DNA of 64,000 nt from Bacteroidia bacterium (GCA_027493955.1 JAOSJT010000001.1:2405131-2469130), one strand, 5' to 3'; counted from the first letter of the stretch, positions 32,601-40,530 are shown. The notes: generated from the sequence alone by a model not told the origin. Program-made: numbers and translations.

Positions 32601-35000
32601 CGCGTCTATCTGGCCACCGCCGCCGTCGTAAACCACTGGACGCACGATGTTCGCGAAAGTATCCCGCTCCTCGATCTCGCCATGGAGGCTGCAAAGAGTT
32701 GCGGAGATACACTGTACGAGCTCTATCCGGGACAGTTCAAAGTGCATACCCTGCACTTCCTCGGTACTCCGATAGCCGAAGTTCTGAAGGTGATTGACAC
32801 CTTGTTCATCCATGCACGGAAGCATCAGCTGTCCACAATTTCGCTTGAGGTGTATCGGCAGTTCTATCGGGATCTGCAAGGGGAATCGTCTGAACCCGGA
32901 GACTGGCATGGTGCGGGTTTTGATGAAGACAAGATTCGCTCTGAGATCGAAGGGTCAGGGGACAGTGCTACCGCGGCGCATTATTACATTCTTCGGATGG
33001 AAGCGTTTCTCGCGGCTGATCGTCTGGCAGATGCCGACGCGATGCTCTGGCTCGCGAAACGCCACGTGGCAGGTACAATGGGCCAGTTGTCCCATATCGA
33101 ATACCATACCAGCCGCGCGTTGGTCGCCGCAGAAAAACTGAAAGAAGGCCTGGGTGGGCGGTCCGATATGCAGACACTGCGCCGCAGTCTTCGGGCGCTC
33201 AGCCGGTTTGAGAAACACTGTCCCGAGAATTTTGCATCGCGGCGTCTGCTCCTCGCGGCGGAACTTGCGGCGATTTCCGGGGATGCGCTGAAAGCCCTTC
33301 GACTCTACGATCAGTCACTCGAAAAAGCAAAGACGCGGAACGATTTCAGGATTGAGGCACTCACTGCGCGATCCGCAACACGAACATGTGTGAACGCGGG
33401 ATTGCACGAGGTTGGAAAGTCCTACGCGCGAACGGCGGTCGAAGCGTTCAGTGCCTGGGGCGCGTATCGATATGCCGACGCGTGCTTTCAACAATATCTC
33501 CGGACCGAACGTCGGTCGGTTCCACCCGCTTTTTCAGGCGGCATATCATCGCAGCACTCTGTTACTCCTGAAGCCGCATCCTCCTTCGATCTCGGCAGTC
33601 TCCTCAAGGCCACGTCCGTGATCACCGAAGAAATTCATCTGGCAAGGCTCGTTGAGAAATTGCTCCACATCACGGTAGAGAATGCGGGCGCGGAACGCGG
33701 AACGCTGTTGCTGGAGCAGGATGGCGATATGCGGACGCATGCCCACTGGGATGCCACATCGCAGCGCGCGATGTTACTCGAACACCTCCGGCCTGAGGAG
33801 ACCCCGGAAATCGTGTCGAGGATTGTGCGCTACGTCGAACGGACGAAGAAACAGATCCTGCTCGATACCGCGTTGACGTCCGAGCAATTCGGAGGCGACG
33901 CGGACATTCAACGCCGGGGTGTGCAATCCGTTCTCTGCATCCCCGTCCTGTACAAATCCGCTCTGATCGGAATACTGTATCTGGAGAACAACCTCAATCC
34001 GGGAGTATTCAGTCCCGCGCGTGTCGAATTTCTGCAGCTGCTGTTCTCACAAATCGCTTCCGCGCTCGAGAATGCGCGTCTCTACGCCGGTCTCGACGAG
34101 GCCCGTCGCTCGCTCGAGGAGTACAGTATCGGACTGGAAAAAATGGTCGCGGAACGCACGCAGGATCTGGAGCGGCGCAGCGAAGAATTGCAGCAGGCGC
34201 TCGATCACCTGCAGCGAACGCAGGCACAGCTGATCCAGGCGGAAAAACTTGCCTCCCTCGGCGAGCTCACTGCGGGAGTCGCGCATGAGATTCAGAATCC
34301 GCTCAACTTTATTCGCAATTTCTCGGAGCTGTGTGTCGAACTGACGACCGAAATGCGCTCCGCGGCGACAGAAGGAATCGGCACCTCGCTGTCGCTGCAG
34401 GACGATCTGGCGACACTACACGATGTTTCGAAGAAGATTCACGATCACGGGTTGCGCATCGAGCGCATCGTACGCGGTATGCTCGAACATTCACGCAGCG
34501 GGTCACTCACACGGACAACGGAGGACGTGCATACCCTGATCGGGGAGGCGCTTTCGTTGTGCTACCATGGCCTGCGTGCAAAAGACGACACATTTACCGT
34601 TGCGATCGAAACGCGCTACGATGATTCTCTTCCCGCGATGGAGGTGATTGCAGCGGATCTGTCCCGGGTATTCATCAATATCATCGATAACAGTTTTTAT
34701 TATCTGAAAGAGAAAGCACGATCCGCAGGGTCGTCGTATTTTCCTTCCCTCTCGATCAGCAGCGCCCGGACACCCCATGACGCGGAATTCCGTTTTCGCG
34801 ACAACGGACCCGGGATACCACCAGAGGCCCTCCAGAAAGTGTTCCAGCCGTTTTATACAACAAAACCGTCAGGGGTCGGGACCGGCCTCGGCCTCAGTCT
34901 CAGCTACACCAGCATTGTCGAGGGACACAGGGGTACGCTGTCCGTGAAATCAGCGTACGGAGAATGGACGGAAGTTATTGTCCGTTTGCCTCTGGCGTGA
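29655..35000 (+). CDS. Pseudokinase-ATPase-GAF-histidine kinase fusion (1781 aa)
   Basis: A large cytoplasmic signalling protein. Residues 1-270 have a Ser/Thr kinase fold: Lys35, YISPEQ, DGRSDLYSIGVILYQSLTG. The catalytic HRDLKPxN loop reads HGLLQPSG and the DFG segment reads TNL, so it is probably a pseudokinase. An AAA-type ATPase follows (Walker A GYAGVGKS near 329-336, Walker B VFFLDDLQWVD near 453-463), then a long helical, TPR-like region (about 650-1300), a GAF domain (about 1315-1475), a coiled coil, a HisKA domain with the phospho-acceptor in GVAHEIQNPLNF (near 1543), and an intact HATPase (NIIDNS, DNGPGIP, GTGLGLSL). This order is known for large sensor kinases of myxobacteria and cyanobacteria. 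No receiver domain or response regulator is adjacent, so the output partner is unknown. The ATG overlaps the stop of the membrane protein, suggesting it senses or controls the same process. Confidence 0.9.
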   Translation: MQVPGYSLKEEYSAGPGWRMFRGIRVTDNAAVLVKIASDDTDDQGASPLLLGEHAVLSQSHSAAFLSIQEIIHLNDFVALVHEDFRGSPLSLTLDGGPLPVEEVIELGIALAQAAMDLHSLGLLHGLLQPSGILIERRPMRIKVTNLFLSQPHGLPTVLPPRFRSSTAIVPYISPEQTGRIERVVDGRSDLYSIGVILYQSLTGWTPFRSNDPMEVIYAHLAKNAVPPHEVDSSIPEALSRIIMALLMKDPMDRYQSAMILQDDLLRWRTVHSDTQRSHSFEPRTGVTSGYFELPQRLVGRDTELAQLTDAWERCTRGIRTSLILDGYAGVGKSALVQGILPLIVRHNASFLRGKADQLQRDTPYAALSNAIRDFITQLLMENREQLDYWQQRFRQYLDSVAAVIARFIPEMEFFLGSQLTLEAVPQAEAVNRFREGMGRFFEALSSESHPLVFFLDDLQWVDGDTLQVLRAILDEQRARHVLFIGAVRGHELTDAMPATDFLRTLSDTEGFAGTITLDALSLDRVNEYVSMALHIPPAQSLEFSEVLYLKTRGNPFFLRQFLSLVHEKALLRFDEATESWRWSLEETAQLPHTENVVLLLTQRMQTWSQAARDSLAMASVLGSSFALSSVAVASGREVAQLEDEIRPAIEARLLLPMEKGQKPMFQLPGRNGDDPKYRFLHDRVQQAAFALIPEDRRASTQLTIGRRLLDQLPTDRHEEYAFVLADQFNAGRALIETHAERIALARLNILAGIKAGSSVAFGSAVTYFRIALELLGNTWESDRALLWTATREIGRMEYALGNLDAASRYFETMSAHARTPIEEAEALAERVHLMIHFGKFREALELGRRGLVVLGHHIPERVTRLHVLAELIRLRIATRGRTPEDIAALPEMTDDNAKRATELMTRLLTAAYFASAETIGFFNLRMMRLVARFGTVESAAYIFSQYGLVLGAGLGRHSEAYHFAHTGIRMMEGTPTSYWKTRVYLATAAVVNHWTHDVRESIPLLDLAMEAAKSCGDTLYELYPGQFKVHTLHFLGTPIAEVLKVIDTLFIHARKHQLSTISLEVYRQFYRDLQGESSEPGDWHGAGFDEDKIRSEIEGSGDSATAAHYYILRMEAFLAADRLADADAMLWLAKRHVAGTMGQLSHIEYHTSRALVAAEKLKEGLGGRSDMQTLRRSLRALSRFEKHCPENFASRRLLLAAELAAISGDALKALRLYDQSLEKAKTRNDFRIEALTARSATRTCVNAGLHEVGKSYARTAVEAFSAWGAYRYADACFQQYLRTERRSVPPAFSGGISSQHSVTPEAASSFDLGSLLKATSVITEEIHLARLVEKLLHITVENAGAERGTLLLEQDGDMRTHAHWDATSQRAMLLEHLRPEETPEIVSRIVRYVERTKKQILLDTALTSEQFGGDADIQRRGVQSVLCIPVLYKSALIGILYLENNLNPGVFSPARVEFLQLLFSQIASALENARLYAGLDEARRSLEEYSIGLEKMVAERTQDLERRSEELQQALDHLQRTQAQLIQAEKLASLGELTAGVAHEIQNPLNFIRNFSELCVELTTEMRSAATEGIGTSLSLQDDLATLHDVSKKIHDHGLRIERIVRGMLEHSRSGSLTRTTEDVHTLIGEALSLCYHGLRAKDDTFTVAIETRYDDSLPAMEVIAADLSRVFINIIDNSFYYLKEKARSAGSSYFPSLSISSARTPHDAEFRFRDNGPGIPPEALQKVFQPFYTTKPSGVGTGLGLSLSYTSIVEGHRGTLSVKSAYGEWTEVIVRLPLA

Positions 35001-35103
35001 CACCGCAGACATCAGCGCTGCACCTCCCTCCCGCTCTTCCGCGTCTCTCCACTGTGCGAACACAGACGCGCAGCATACTGCTGTAGATACTGAAACTTTC
35101 GTT

Positions 35104-35144
35104 ATCTAAAGTATTTTTACTTTAGATGGATAAAGTTTATTTTG
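35104..35144 (+). promoter_or_regulatory. Inverted-repeat operator candidate and promoter before the AAA ATPase
   Basis: A perfect 10-bp inverted repeat ATCTAAAGTA / TACTTTAGAT (35104-35113, 35118-35127) around TTTT, ten bases ahead of TATTTTG (35138-35144), a near match to the -7 box. The -33 position would fall within the repeat, so a bound regulator could block the promoter. The ATG is 38 bp further on. Alternatively the repeat is a terminator for the preceding sensor kinase gene, whose stop is at 35000. Confidence 0.45.
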
Positions 35145-35181
35145 TTACAGCATGTGGAGCGAACGGAAAGGAGCAATACAT

Positions 35182-36447
35182 ATGGCAGCCGGAAGTACGC
35201 GCACACCAAATCCCTTCCGCATTCATGGCGTCGTTGAAGGCGAGGCATTTGCGGACCGTCTGAACGAGGTAGCGCGGCTCGAGACGGCCCTCCGCGACGG
35301 AGGGAGCAAGCTCATCCTGTATGGCCCGAGACGCATGGGCAAGACCTCCGTACTGCTTCGGGCGATCAACAACATCAACAGCAGTGGCGGCTATGCGCTA
35401 TTTGCCGATCTGTCGACCGCTTCATCCGCCGCCGATATGAGCAACCGATTGTTGAGCGCGGCGGGGGCGCTGCTGGGCAGAAGTATGCACGATTTCCTCA
35501 CCGATTTAGTCTCCCGTCTCAAACTCTCGATCACACTGTCTGTCGATCCGTTGAGCGGTCTGCCGCTTCCGGGGTTGGATCTCCAGGCACGGGATTGGGC
35601 CGCGGAGAAACAGCGCGAGACTCTCACGGATGTGCTTGACGTGCTCAACGCCATGGCGCAGAAGAGAAATATCATTATCGGGGTCGCCCTCGATGAATTT
35701 CAGGAGATCACGACACTGGGCGGTGAGCGCGCGGAGTGGCATTTGCGCGGAGCGATGCAGCATCATCATCATCTCGCCTACGTTCTCGCCGGGTCCCAGG
35801 GACATCTGATCGAAGCCATGACCGGAGCGAAGGGAGCATTTTATAAATTCGCGGATAAAATGCCTTTCGGTCCTATCGATGCCGGCGAGCTAGCCCTCTG
35901 GTTAGAGCAACGCTTTCGCGCAACCGGTGTGAATGCGGATGGCATGGGTGCCGCTATCATAGCCGCCGGGGGCAGCAGGACGCGCGACTGCATACAGATC
36001 GCGCGTGTCTGTCATGATCGGGGCCGCGTCACCGGAAGGGTGCGGCCGGAGGATGTGGAGACGGCCTTGCGCGAAATCGTCGCGGAGGAGCATGACATCC
36101 ATCTGCGGCAATGGCGCAATTTGACGGTGCTGCAGCAAAACGTCCTGCGTGCTGTCGCTGCAGCGGACAGCGGCCTGAGCACACGTTCCGTCATCCGTCA
36201 GTTCTCCCTAGGCAGCAGCGGTTCCGCGATCAATGCCGCCAATGCGATGGTGACCTCGGGACTCTTGCTGCGGGAAGATACATTCACCCGCGAACGGGTG
36301 AGCACGCCGACAGGCTATGCGTTCGATTCACCTTTTTTCCGTGCCTGGGTATGGTGGAACGCTCTGCAGGATATGGGAGCGGTGATGAGTTCCGTGGTGC
36401 GTGAAGGGCCGTTCCTATTTCGGGTCGAGCGTCCCCCTTCGACGTAG
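35182..36447 (+). CDS. Archaeal-type AAA ATPase (ATPase_2 family) with C-terminal winged helix
   Basis: A 421-residue P-loop ATPase. The ATG at 35182 follows AAAGGAG with 8-nt spacing, better than the start ten codons upstream. Walker A is LYGPRRMGKTSVLL (about residues 47-60), Walker B IIIGVALDEFQEI (about 163-175), and a sensor-like segment VLAGSQGHLIEAM follows at about 202-214. The last ~120 residues look like a winged-helix domain (TVLQQNVLRAVAAADSGLSTRSVIRQFSLGSSGSAINAANAMVTSGLLLRE) and end in FDSPFFRAWVWW. Such MoxR/ORC-like 'ATPase_2' proteins are widespread but poorly characterised; roles in DNA or protein remodelling and in toxin-like systems have been proposed. No partner gene is adjacent: the next gene is convergent. 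The inverted repeat upstream suggests it is regulated, possibly by itself. Confidence 0.85.
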   Translation: MAAGSTRTPNPFRIHGVVEGEAFADRLNEVARLETALRDGGSKLILYGPRRMGKTSVLLRAINNINSSGGYALFADLSTASSAADMSNRLLSAAGALLGRSMHDFLTDLVSRLKLSITLSVDPLSGLPLPGLDLQARDWAAEKQRETLTDVLDVLNAMAQKRNIIIGVALDEFQEITTLGGERAEWHLRGAMQHHHHLAYVLAGSQGHLIEAMTGAKGAFYKFADKMPFGPIDAGELALWLEQRFRATGVNADGMGAAIIAAGGSRTRDCIQIARVCHDRGRVTGRVRPEDVETALREIVAEEHDIHLRQWRNLTVLQQNVLRAVAAADSGLSTRSVIRQFSLGSSGSAINAANAMVTSGLLLREDTFTRERVSTPTGYAFDSPFFRAWVWWNALQDMGAVMSSVVREGPFLFRVERPPST

Positions 36448-36590
36448 CATCGAAGTCCGGTCGTGACGTTGCATTTCATCATTCGTCCACATCGCGCCCT
36501 TCGTCGTCAGCAAGGTCGCGGCAACGACAGGGAACGTCCGGAAAGCGGAGCGTCAGGTTTTCGGAGTTGTACCTCAGTGCGGCTCCCCGC

Positions 36591-37277
36591 TCACTCCCCC
36601 ACCCATTGCTTCAGCAAATCCTCCCGGAGAATGATAAAGCCCCAGCTCTGCTCCTCGATTGCTCCTTTGCCTTTGAACTCACGGAGAGTGCGGGAGAGCG
36701 TTTCGGGGATGGTGCCGAGCAATGCGGCAAGCTCCTTTTTACTGCACGGGAGCGTGCAGCTATTGACGCCATCACGCGTTTCGCTATTGGAAAGCATGTA
36801 GCGCGCGAGCCGTGACTTGACGTCGCGGAGCGAGAGATCTTCGAGCGCGGTGACAAAGCCGCGCAGACGCCGCGAATACGCGTGCATGAGATCGAGACCG
36901 AGTTCCGGATGATCGAGTAGAATGGCGACGAAACCCTTCGCGGAAATACGCACCACGGTGCTGTGTTCCGTCGCGACGCAATTCGCGGGATACCTGCTTA
37001 TGTCGAACATCGCCGCTTCGGCCACCAGATCACCCGTCCTTTGTATATGCACCACGAATTCATCTCCCGCAGACGTGACACGGTAGAGCTTGAGCACACC
37101 TCCGGCGACGCCATAGAGATAGCGCGCGACGTCGCCTTCGCGAAACAGGTGCTCCCCTTTCGGTACTTGCAGCAGCTCGGCGCAGCAGGCCACATAGTCC
37201 AGCCGTTCGCCGTCGAGCGATTCGAAAAGGAAAATGTTCCTCAGAGCAACAATGAGCTTGGCATCCTGTGTCTCCAT
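36591..37277 (-). CDS. Crp/Fnr-family transcription regulator
   Basis: A 228-residue regulator from the ATG at 37277 (METQDAKLIVALRN); a TTG five codons upstream is less likely. Residues 1-125 form a cyclic-nucleotide-binding-like beta roll (LQVPKGEHLFREGDVARYLYGVAGGVLKLYR, GDLVAEAAMFDISRYPANCVATEHSTVVRI), then a long dimerisation helix, then a HTH_Crp winged helix (CSKKELAALLGTIPETLSRTLREFKGKGAIEEQ). The N-terminal cysteine cluster expected of an oxygen-sensing FNR is not evident; the nearby Cys-Cys pair in DYVACCAEL is not the FNR pattern. The nucleotide-binding Arg-Ser/Thr motif of true CRP is also absent, so the effector cannot be named. It is convergent with the AAA ATPase and lies downstream of, but separated from, the sigma factor operon. 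Confidence 0.88.
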   Translation of the reverse strand: METQDAKLIVALRNIFLFESLDGERLDYVACCAELLQVPKGEHLFREGDVARYLYGVAGGVLKLYRVTSAGDEFVVHIQRTGDLVAEAAMFDISRYPANCVATEHSTVVRISAKGFVAILLDHPELGLDLMHAYSRRLRGFVTALEDLSLRDVKSRLARYMLSNSETRDGVNSCTLPCSKKELAALLGTIPETLSRTLREFKGKGAIEEQSWGFIILREDLLKQWVGE

Positions 37278-37660
37278 CCCGCATGATAGCAACGCCGCTG
37301 TGAATCGGCAAATGTGGCGCGAACAAGATTATCGATTGGCCGAGCTGCGAGGGGAATTCCAGATACATCCGGAAATTGCACACGGCGTAAAAGTAACAGG
37401 GTGCGCCCTACCGAGCGCACCCCGCTGAACGTGCGTCTGCCTGTACACCGTGAGCACCGTCCTCGCACAGACGGAGGCTGCGACTGGATGACGGCATTGT
37501 ACGGTTGTTGTGTCCTCTGCCCGGTGTTCAGGAAAGGATCAACGTGATCTCTTGTCCGGCATTTCGGACGCGACATCGGACTTCAGATGCTATTTTTCTT
37601 ACAATCAGACTGTACCGCTGTCATACGAATGGATCCGTGTTCGTCCGCACGGATGCGCGT
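37278..37660. other. Intergenic region with an inverted repeat
   Basis: About 380 bp upstream of the Crp/Fnr gene and downstream of the DUF302 gene. It contains GGGTGCGC / GCGCACCC (37399-37406, 37415-37422). On the minus strand this is followed by TGTTACTTTTA, so it is a plausible terminator of the DUF302 operon. No gene was recognised. Confidence 0.45.
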
Positions 37661-38059
37661 TCAGAGAGATGTCACTTCGTCCACCACGGCTTTGAGCGTA
37701 GCTTCGACGTCGTCGGGGAGCGTGCCGAGACCGGCATCGGGGAGGATGCTGTTCATTGATGAAGGACGCATGAGCATGACCTTGTTCTCGCCGCCGTCGG
37801 CATAGACAACGATGCGGCAGGGCAACATCATGCCAATGGGTTTGAAAGCGCTGATGGCCTGGAAAGCGTACTTCGCATTGCAGACCTCGATAATGCTGTA
37901 GTCCCCGATCTCGAAGCCCTTGTCCTTCAGCGTGGCTTTGACGTCGTGAATGTGCAGCGTGCGGAAGCCGCGGGCGAGTGCATCGTCCTGTATGGCCTGC
38001 ACGAGTTGGTCGAAGGGTTTGTTGCTGCTTTTCGTGTATTCGAGTTGGGAAAGATCCAT
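37661..38059 (-). CDS. DUF302-family protein
   Basis: A 132-residue protein. The ATG at 38059 follows GAGGAGAATAGCGCC, better than the start 12 codons upstream. It has the hallmarks of DUF302: N-terminal helix (FDQLVQAIQDDALARGFRTLHIHDV), IIEVCNAKYAFQAISAF, then MMLPCRIVVYADGGENKVMLMRPS and an acidic C-terminal helix. No signal peptide is seen, so it is likely cytoplasmic. DUF302 proteins are small alpha-beta proteins often found with metal- or redox-stress functions; Cys residues in EVCNAK and LPCRIVV are typical of the family. It follows the sigma factor / anti-sigma pair by about 100 bp on the same strand and may be part of their regulon. The biochemical role is unknown. Confidence 0.82.
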   Translation of the reverse strand: MDLSQLEYTKSSNKPFDQLVQAIQDDALARGFRTLHIHDVKATLKDKGFEIGDYSIIEVCNAKYAFQAISAFKPIGMMLPCRIVVYADGGENKVMLMRPSSMNSILPDAGLGTLPDDVEATLKAVVDEVTSL

Positions 38060-38159
38060 GGCGCTATTCTCCTCGTATCGTGAATCGGCGGGCACTCCGT
38101 ACGCATGAAGTGTCCGCCGCGGACTGTTCGAGTATGATGCGCAACCGTGCGCATCGGGT

Positions 38160-38405
38160 TCACTGTTGATCTTCGATGCCGAGTGTTGCGAGGAGGCTGT
38201 TGCGGGCGTGCTCGGGGAAGCAGGGTGAGGCCGCGCGGTAGAGACCGATCATTTTATCCATGGAGTCGCAGTAGGTGCTGCAATCGGGGCAGGATTCAAG
38301 ATGCTTCTTCATCTCACGGCAGCGCTCGGAGTTTTCATCCTCTCCGAAGTGGCCGCAGATATAGCTTACCACCTCCTGGCAATTCTCGAAATGCGTAGTC
38401 ATCAT
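38160..38405 (-). CDS. Zinc-finger anti-sigma factor
   Basis: A small protein of about 81 residues (88 if it starts at the ATG at 38426 inside the sigma gene). It has a zf-HC2/ZAS-like motif: Cys-x5-His-x3-Cys-x2-Cys (CREMKKHLESCPDC), the usual ligand set of zinc anti-sigma factors. The rest is helical, with no transmembrane segment, so it is a soluble rather than membrane-bound type, as in ChrR/RsrA-like redox-sensitive anti-sigmas. The start is placed 1 bp past the sigma stop codon (TGATATGATG), meaning tight translational coupling, the normal arrangement for a sigma/anti-sigma pair. It would hold the adjacent ECF sigma factor inactive until a stress signal, perhaps oxidation of the cysteines, releases it. 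Confidence 0.82.
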   Translation of the reverse strand: MMTTHFENCQEVVSYICGHFGEDENSERCREMKKHLESCPDCSTYCDSMDKMIGLYRAASPCFPEHARNSLLATLGIEDQQ

Positions 38406-38406
38406 A

Positions 38407-38988
38407 TCATCCGTTCTGCTGTTCATCGAAAATGGGTGCGAGTTCGTTGCGCAGGAAAGACCGCGCGCGGTGCAGACGCGATTTCACGGCGGGGACGCTG
38501 AGGTTCGTGATGTTCGCGACCTCTTCGGTGGACAGGCCCTCGACATCGCGCAACATGAACACCACCTTGTACTCAGGTGACAACTTTTCTATCGCCGCGT
38601 CGAGATGCTCTTTGAGATCCGCGCGCTCCACCGCCAGGTCGGGATTGAAATCCCAGTGATCGACGGCGATTTCAGGGAACTGTGTGTCTTCGTCGTCGAG
38701 GGACACATGCCGGCGGGATTTTTCGCTGCGCGCCAGCATGAGGCAGTGGTTGGAGATAATCGTGTACAGCCAGGTGGAGAATTTCGAACGATTGTCGAAC
38801 TGATGCAGCTTCTTGAGCATGCTCATGAAGGTTTCCTGCGTCGCATGTTCCGCGCGATCCTGATTCCTGCAAATATTGTAGGAAAAGCGGTAGATCACCG
38901 GAGCATATTCGTCCACCAGCCGGCGTATCGCGCGGGCATCGCCCTGCTTCGCCTGTTCAATCACCTGTACTTCGTCGTCTGCACTCAT
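38407..38988 (-). CDS. ECF-family sigma-70 factor
   Basis: A 193-residue extracytoplasmic-function sigma factor. Region 2 is recognisable in YRFSYNICRNQDRAEHATQETFMSMLKKLHQFDNRSKFSTWLYTIISNHCL and region 4 in LSPEYKVVFMLRDVEGLSTEEVANITNLSVPAVKSRLHRARSFL; only the short linker between them replaces region 3. It directs RNA polymerase to a small stress regulon. It is the first gene of an apparent operon followed by its zinc anti-sigma factor and the DUF302 gene, so autoregulation is likely. The region upstream (38989-39052) is only 64 bp and no clear ECF-type promoter was identified there. The divergent arrangement with nothing else leaves the inducing signal unknown; redox or metal stress is an inference from the anti-sigma type. 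Confidence 0.9.
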   Translation of the reverse strand: MSADDEVQVIEQAKQGDARAIRRLVDEYAPVIYRFSYNICRNQDRAEHATQETFMSMLKKLHQFDNRSKFSTWLYTIISNHCLMLARSEKSRRHVSLDDEDTQFPEIAVDHWDFNPDLAVERADLKEHLDAAIEKLSPEYKVVFMLRDVEGLSTEEVANITNLSVPAVKSRLHRARSFLRNELAPIFDEQQNG

Positions 38989-39052
38989 AGGGTATGATGC
39001 GTCAGTTTCGTGAATGATTCACCATCATGGAAATGTACACAAGGCGCGGTAA

Positions 39053-39790
39053 TTACGCATCATCGCCATCCCAGGCTTCGAGGAGCCACGTATGGTCGCG
39101 GAGTGTCTGCCGCAACTGCCGGTAATCGGGACAGTGCAGCTCGACGAGCTGCCAGAATTTTCGTGAATGATTGAGTTCCTGAAGATGAGCCAGCTCATGG
39201 ATCAGCACATAGTCACACACCGCACGCGGGAGACAGACGAGCAGGATGTTGAGACTGATGCTGCCCTTCGCGGTGCAACTCCCCCATTTGCTGGTCTGTC
39301 TGCGCACCGCGATGCGCGTCGGCGAAAGTCCCATCCCGGCGGCGAGCTCCGTGCAGCGCCGGGTAAGATACCAGCGGGCGTAATTGCGCAGCCATGCTTC
39401 GCAGAGCGGCCGCACGAGACGGTCGCTGTCGTTGATTCCCGACGGCAGGTCGAGATGCAGCTCTCCCGCTTCGAGTCGCACGCGGCCTTTGCGGCTGTTC
39501 CACCGCCCCACTTTGAGGGTCAGCGTCTCGCCATGTAACGGAACGGTTTCGCCATGCTGAAACGTGATGCCGGGTCTGTTCCGGCGCTGCTCCTCGTATT
39601 CACCGAGCTTGTGCAGTATCCAGTCCGCCTTCTCACGCACCAGCGCATGCATGGCGGTTTCCGGACAGCCTCGCGGTGCCGACACCCGGACACCGGTACT
39701 GCTGGACACGGTGAGCCGCATGTGGCGGTTCTGCCGCGTCTTCAGGAGGCGGTATTCGATTGCCACACCCTTATGTACCAATCGGTGCAT
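39053..39790 (-). CDS. YgjP-like metallopeptidase (DUF45 family)
   Basis: A 245-residue zinc-dependent hydrolase of the YgjP / M48-related family. The catalytic motif is YVLIHELAHLQELNHSRKFW: HExxH with the third metal ligand in the downstream histidine of NHSRKFW. The conserved RQTSKWGSCTAKGSISLN segment is also present. The N-terminal half is beta-rich (YRLLKTRQNRHMRLTVSSSTGVRVSAP). Family members are often encoded beside type I restriction systems or as lone genes; the physiological substrate is not settled. Here it stands 10 bp upstream of nothing on its own strand but immediately downstream of the O-methyltransferase (39800-40429), so the two may be cotranscribed. The length is normal for the family. 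Confidence 0.88.
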   Translation of the reverse strand: MHRLVHKGVAIEYRLLKTRQNRHMRLTVSSSTGVRVSAPRGCPETAMHALVREKADWILHKLGEYEEQRRNRPGITFQHGETVPLHGETLTLKVGRWNSRKGRVRLEAGELHLDLPSGINDSDRLVRPLCEAWLRNYARWYLTRRCTELAAGMGLSPTRIAVRRQTSKWGSCTAKGSISLNILLVCLPRAVCDYVLIHELAHLQELNHSRKFWQLVELHCPDYRQLRQTLRDHTWLLEAWDGDDA

Positions 39791-39799
39791 GCGGCGGTG

Positions 39800-40429
39800 T
39801 CACCTGAGCTTGCGACAGAGCAAAACGCCATCGCGGATCGGAAGGATTGCCGCATGGCAGCCGGGCTCCGAAAACGCGAGGCGATTCAACGCGACAACTC
39901 CCGCGGTCGCTTCCCTCGTGTCTCCTTCCAGCATGCGTCCGCTCCACAGCGCGTTGTCGAACGCAAGGTAACCGCCCTGGCGCACTCGTGGAAACGCCGC
40001 ACGGAAGGCAGCAGGGTATTCGTGCTTGTCGATGTCGCAAAAAATAAAATCGAAATCACCTTCCATTTCGGAAAAAATGCCAAGCGCGTCGCCGCAGTGG
40101 AATTCGATCCTCTCACTCACGCCGACACGCTCGAACGCCTGTAGTGCCCGATCGCGATGTGCTTCGTTGCCATCGGTGCAGAAAATACGCGCGTCTTCCG
40201 GCAGTGCGGAGGCGAACCACAACGCCGAATACCCGAATCCCGAACCCAACTCCATGACGCGTCGCGAGCCGACGCTTGCGGCAAGCATGGACAAGACATT
40301 CCCCACCATCGGTCCGATTATCGGGAAGGACTGCTCCTGTGCATAGGCTTCCAATTCCAGAAACACCTCATGCCGCGGTGGGAGGAGGTTGGTAATATAT
40401 TGTTCTATTTCCGGGGTCGTGATGATCAT
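39800..40429 (-). CDS. SAM-dependent O-methyltransferase (family 3)
   Basis: A 209-residue class I methyltransferase. The start is set at the ATG at 40429 (MIITTPEIEQYI). The open frame continues 72 codons upstream, but only through a heptamer repeat that reads as LHPSPFTLHPSPFTLYP, so the longer frame is an artefact. Motif I, which binds SAM, is VMELGSGFGYSALWFA (about residues 58-73). Further catechol-O-methyltransferase-like features are IFCTDGNE, DFIFCDIDKHEYPAAF and GGYLAFDNALWSGRM. Family members methylate catechols, caffeoyl-CoA or hydroxylated natural products; the substrate here is unknown. The ribosome site lies within or against the repeat array, so array length could affect translation. 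It is followed closely by the YgjP-like gene on the same strand. Confidence 0.86.
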   Translation of the reverse strand: MIITTPEIEQYITNLLPPRHEVFLELEAYAQEQSFPIIGPMVGNVLSMLAASVGSRRVMELGSGFGYSALWFASALPEDARIFCTDGNEAHRDRALQAFERVGVSERIEFHCGDALGIFSEMEGDFDFIFCDIDKHEYPAAFRAAFPRVRQGGYLAFDNALWSGRMLEGDTREATAGVVALNRLAFSEPGCHAAILPIRDGVLLCRKLR

Positions 40430-40530
40430 AGGGTAAAGGGTAAAGGGTGAAGGGTGAAGGGTGAAGGGTGAAGGGTGAAGGTGAAGAGTAAAGAGCGGAA
40501 AGTCGGAAAAAGGTAAAAAGGTGAAAAGGT
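40430..40530. repeat. Heptamer array GGGTRAA directly upstream of the methyltransferase start
   Basis: Two GGGTAAA units and five GGGTGAA units, then degenerate copies (GGTGAAG, AGTAAAG, AGGTAAA, AGGTGAA), begin 1 bp before the ATG. On the coding strand the repeat reads TTCACCC. The rest of the spacer to 40813 shows no gene. The two unit forms differ only by A/G at one position. Confidence 0.85.
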
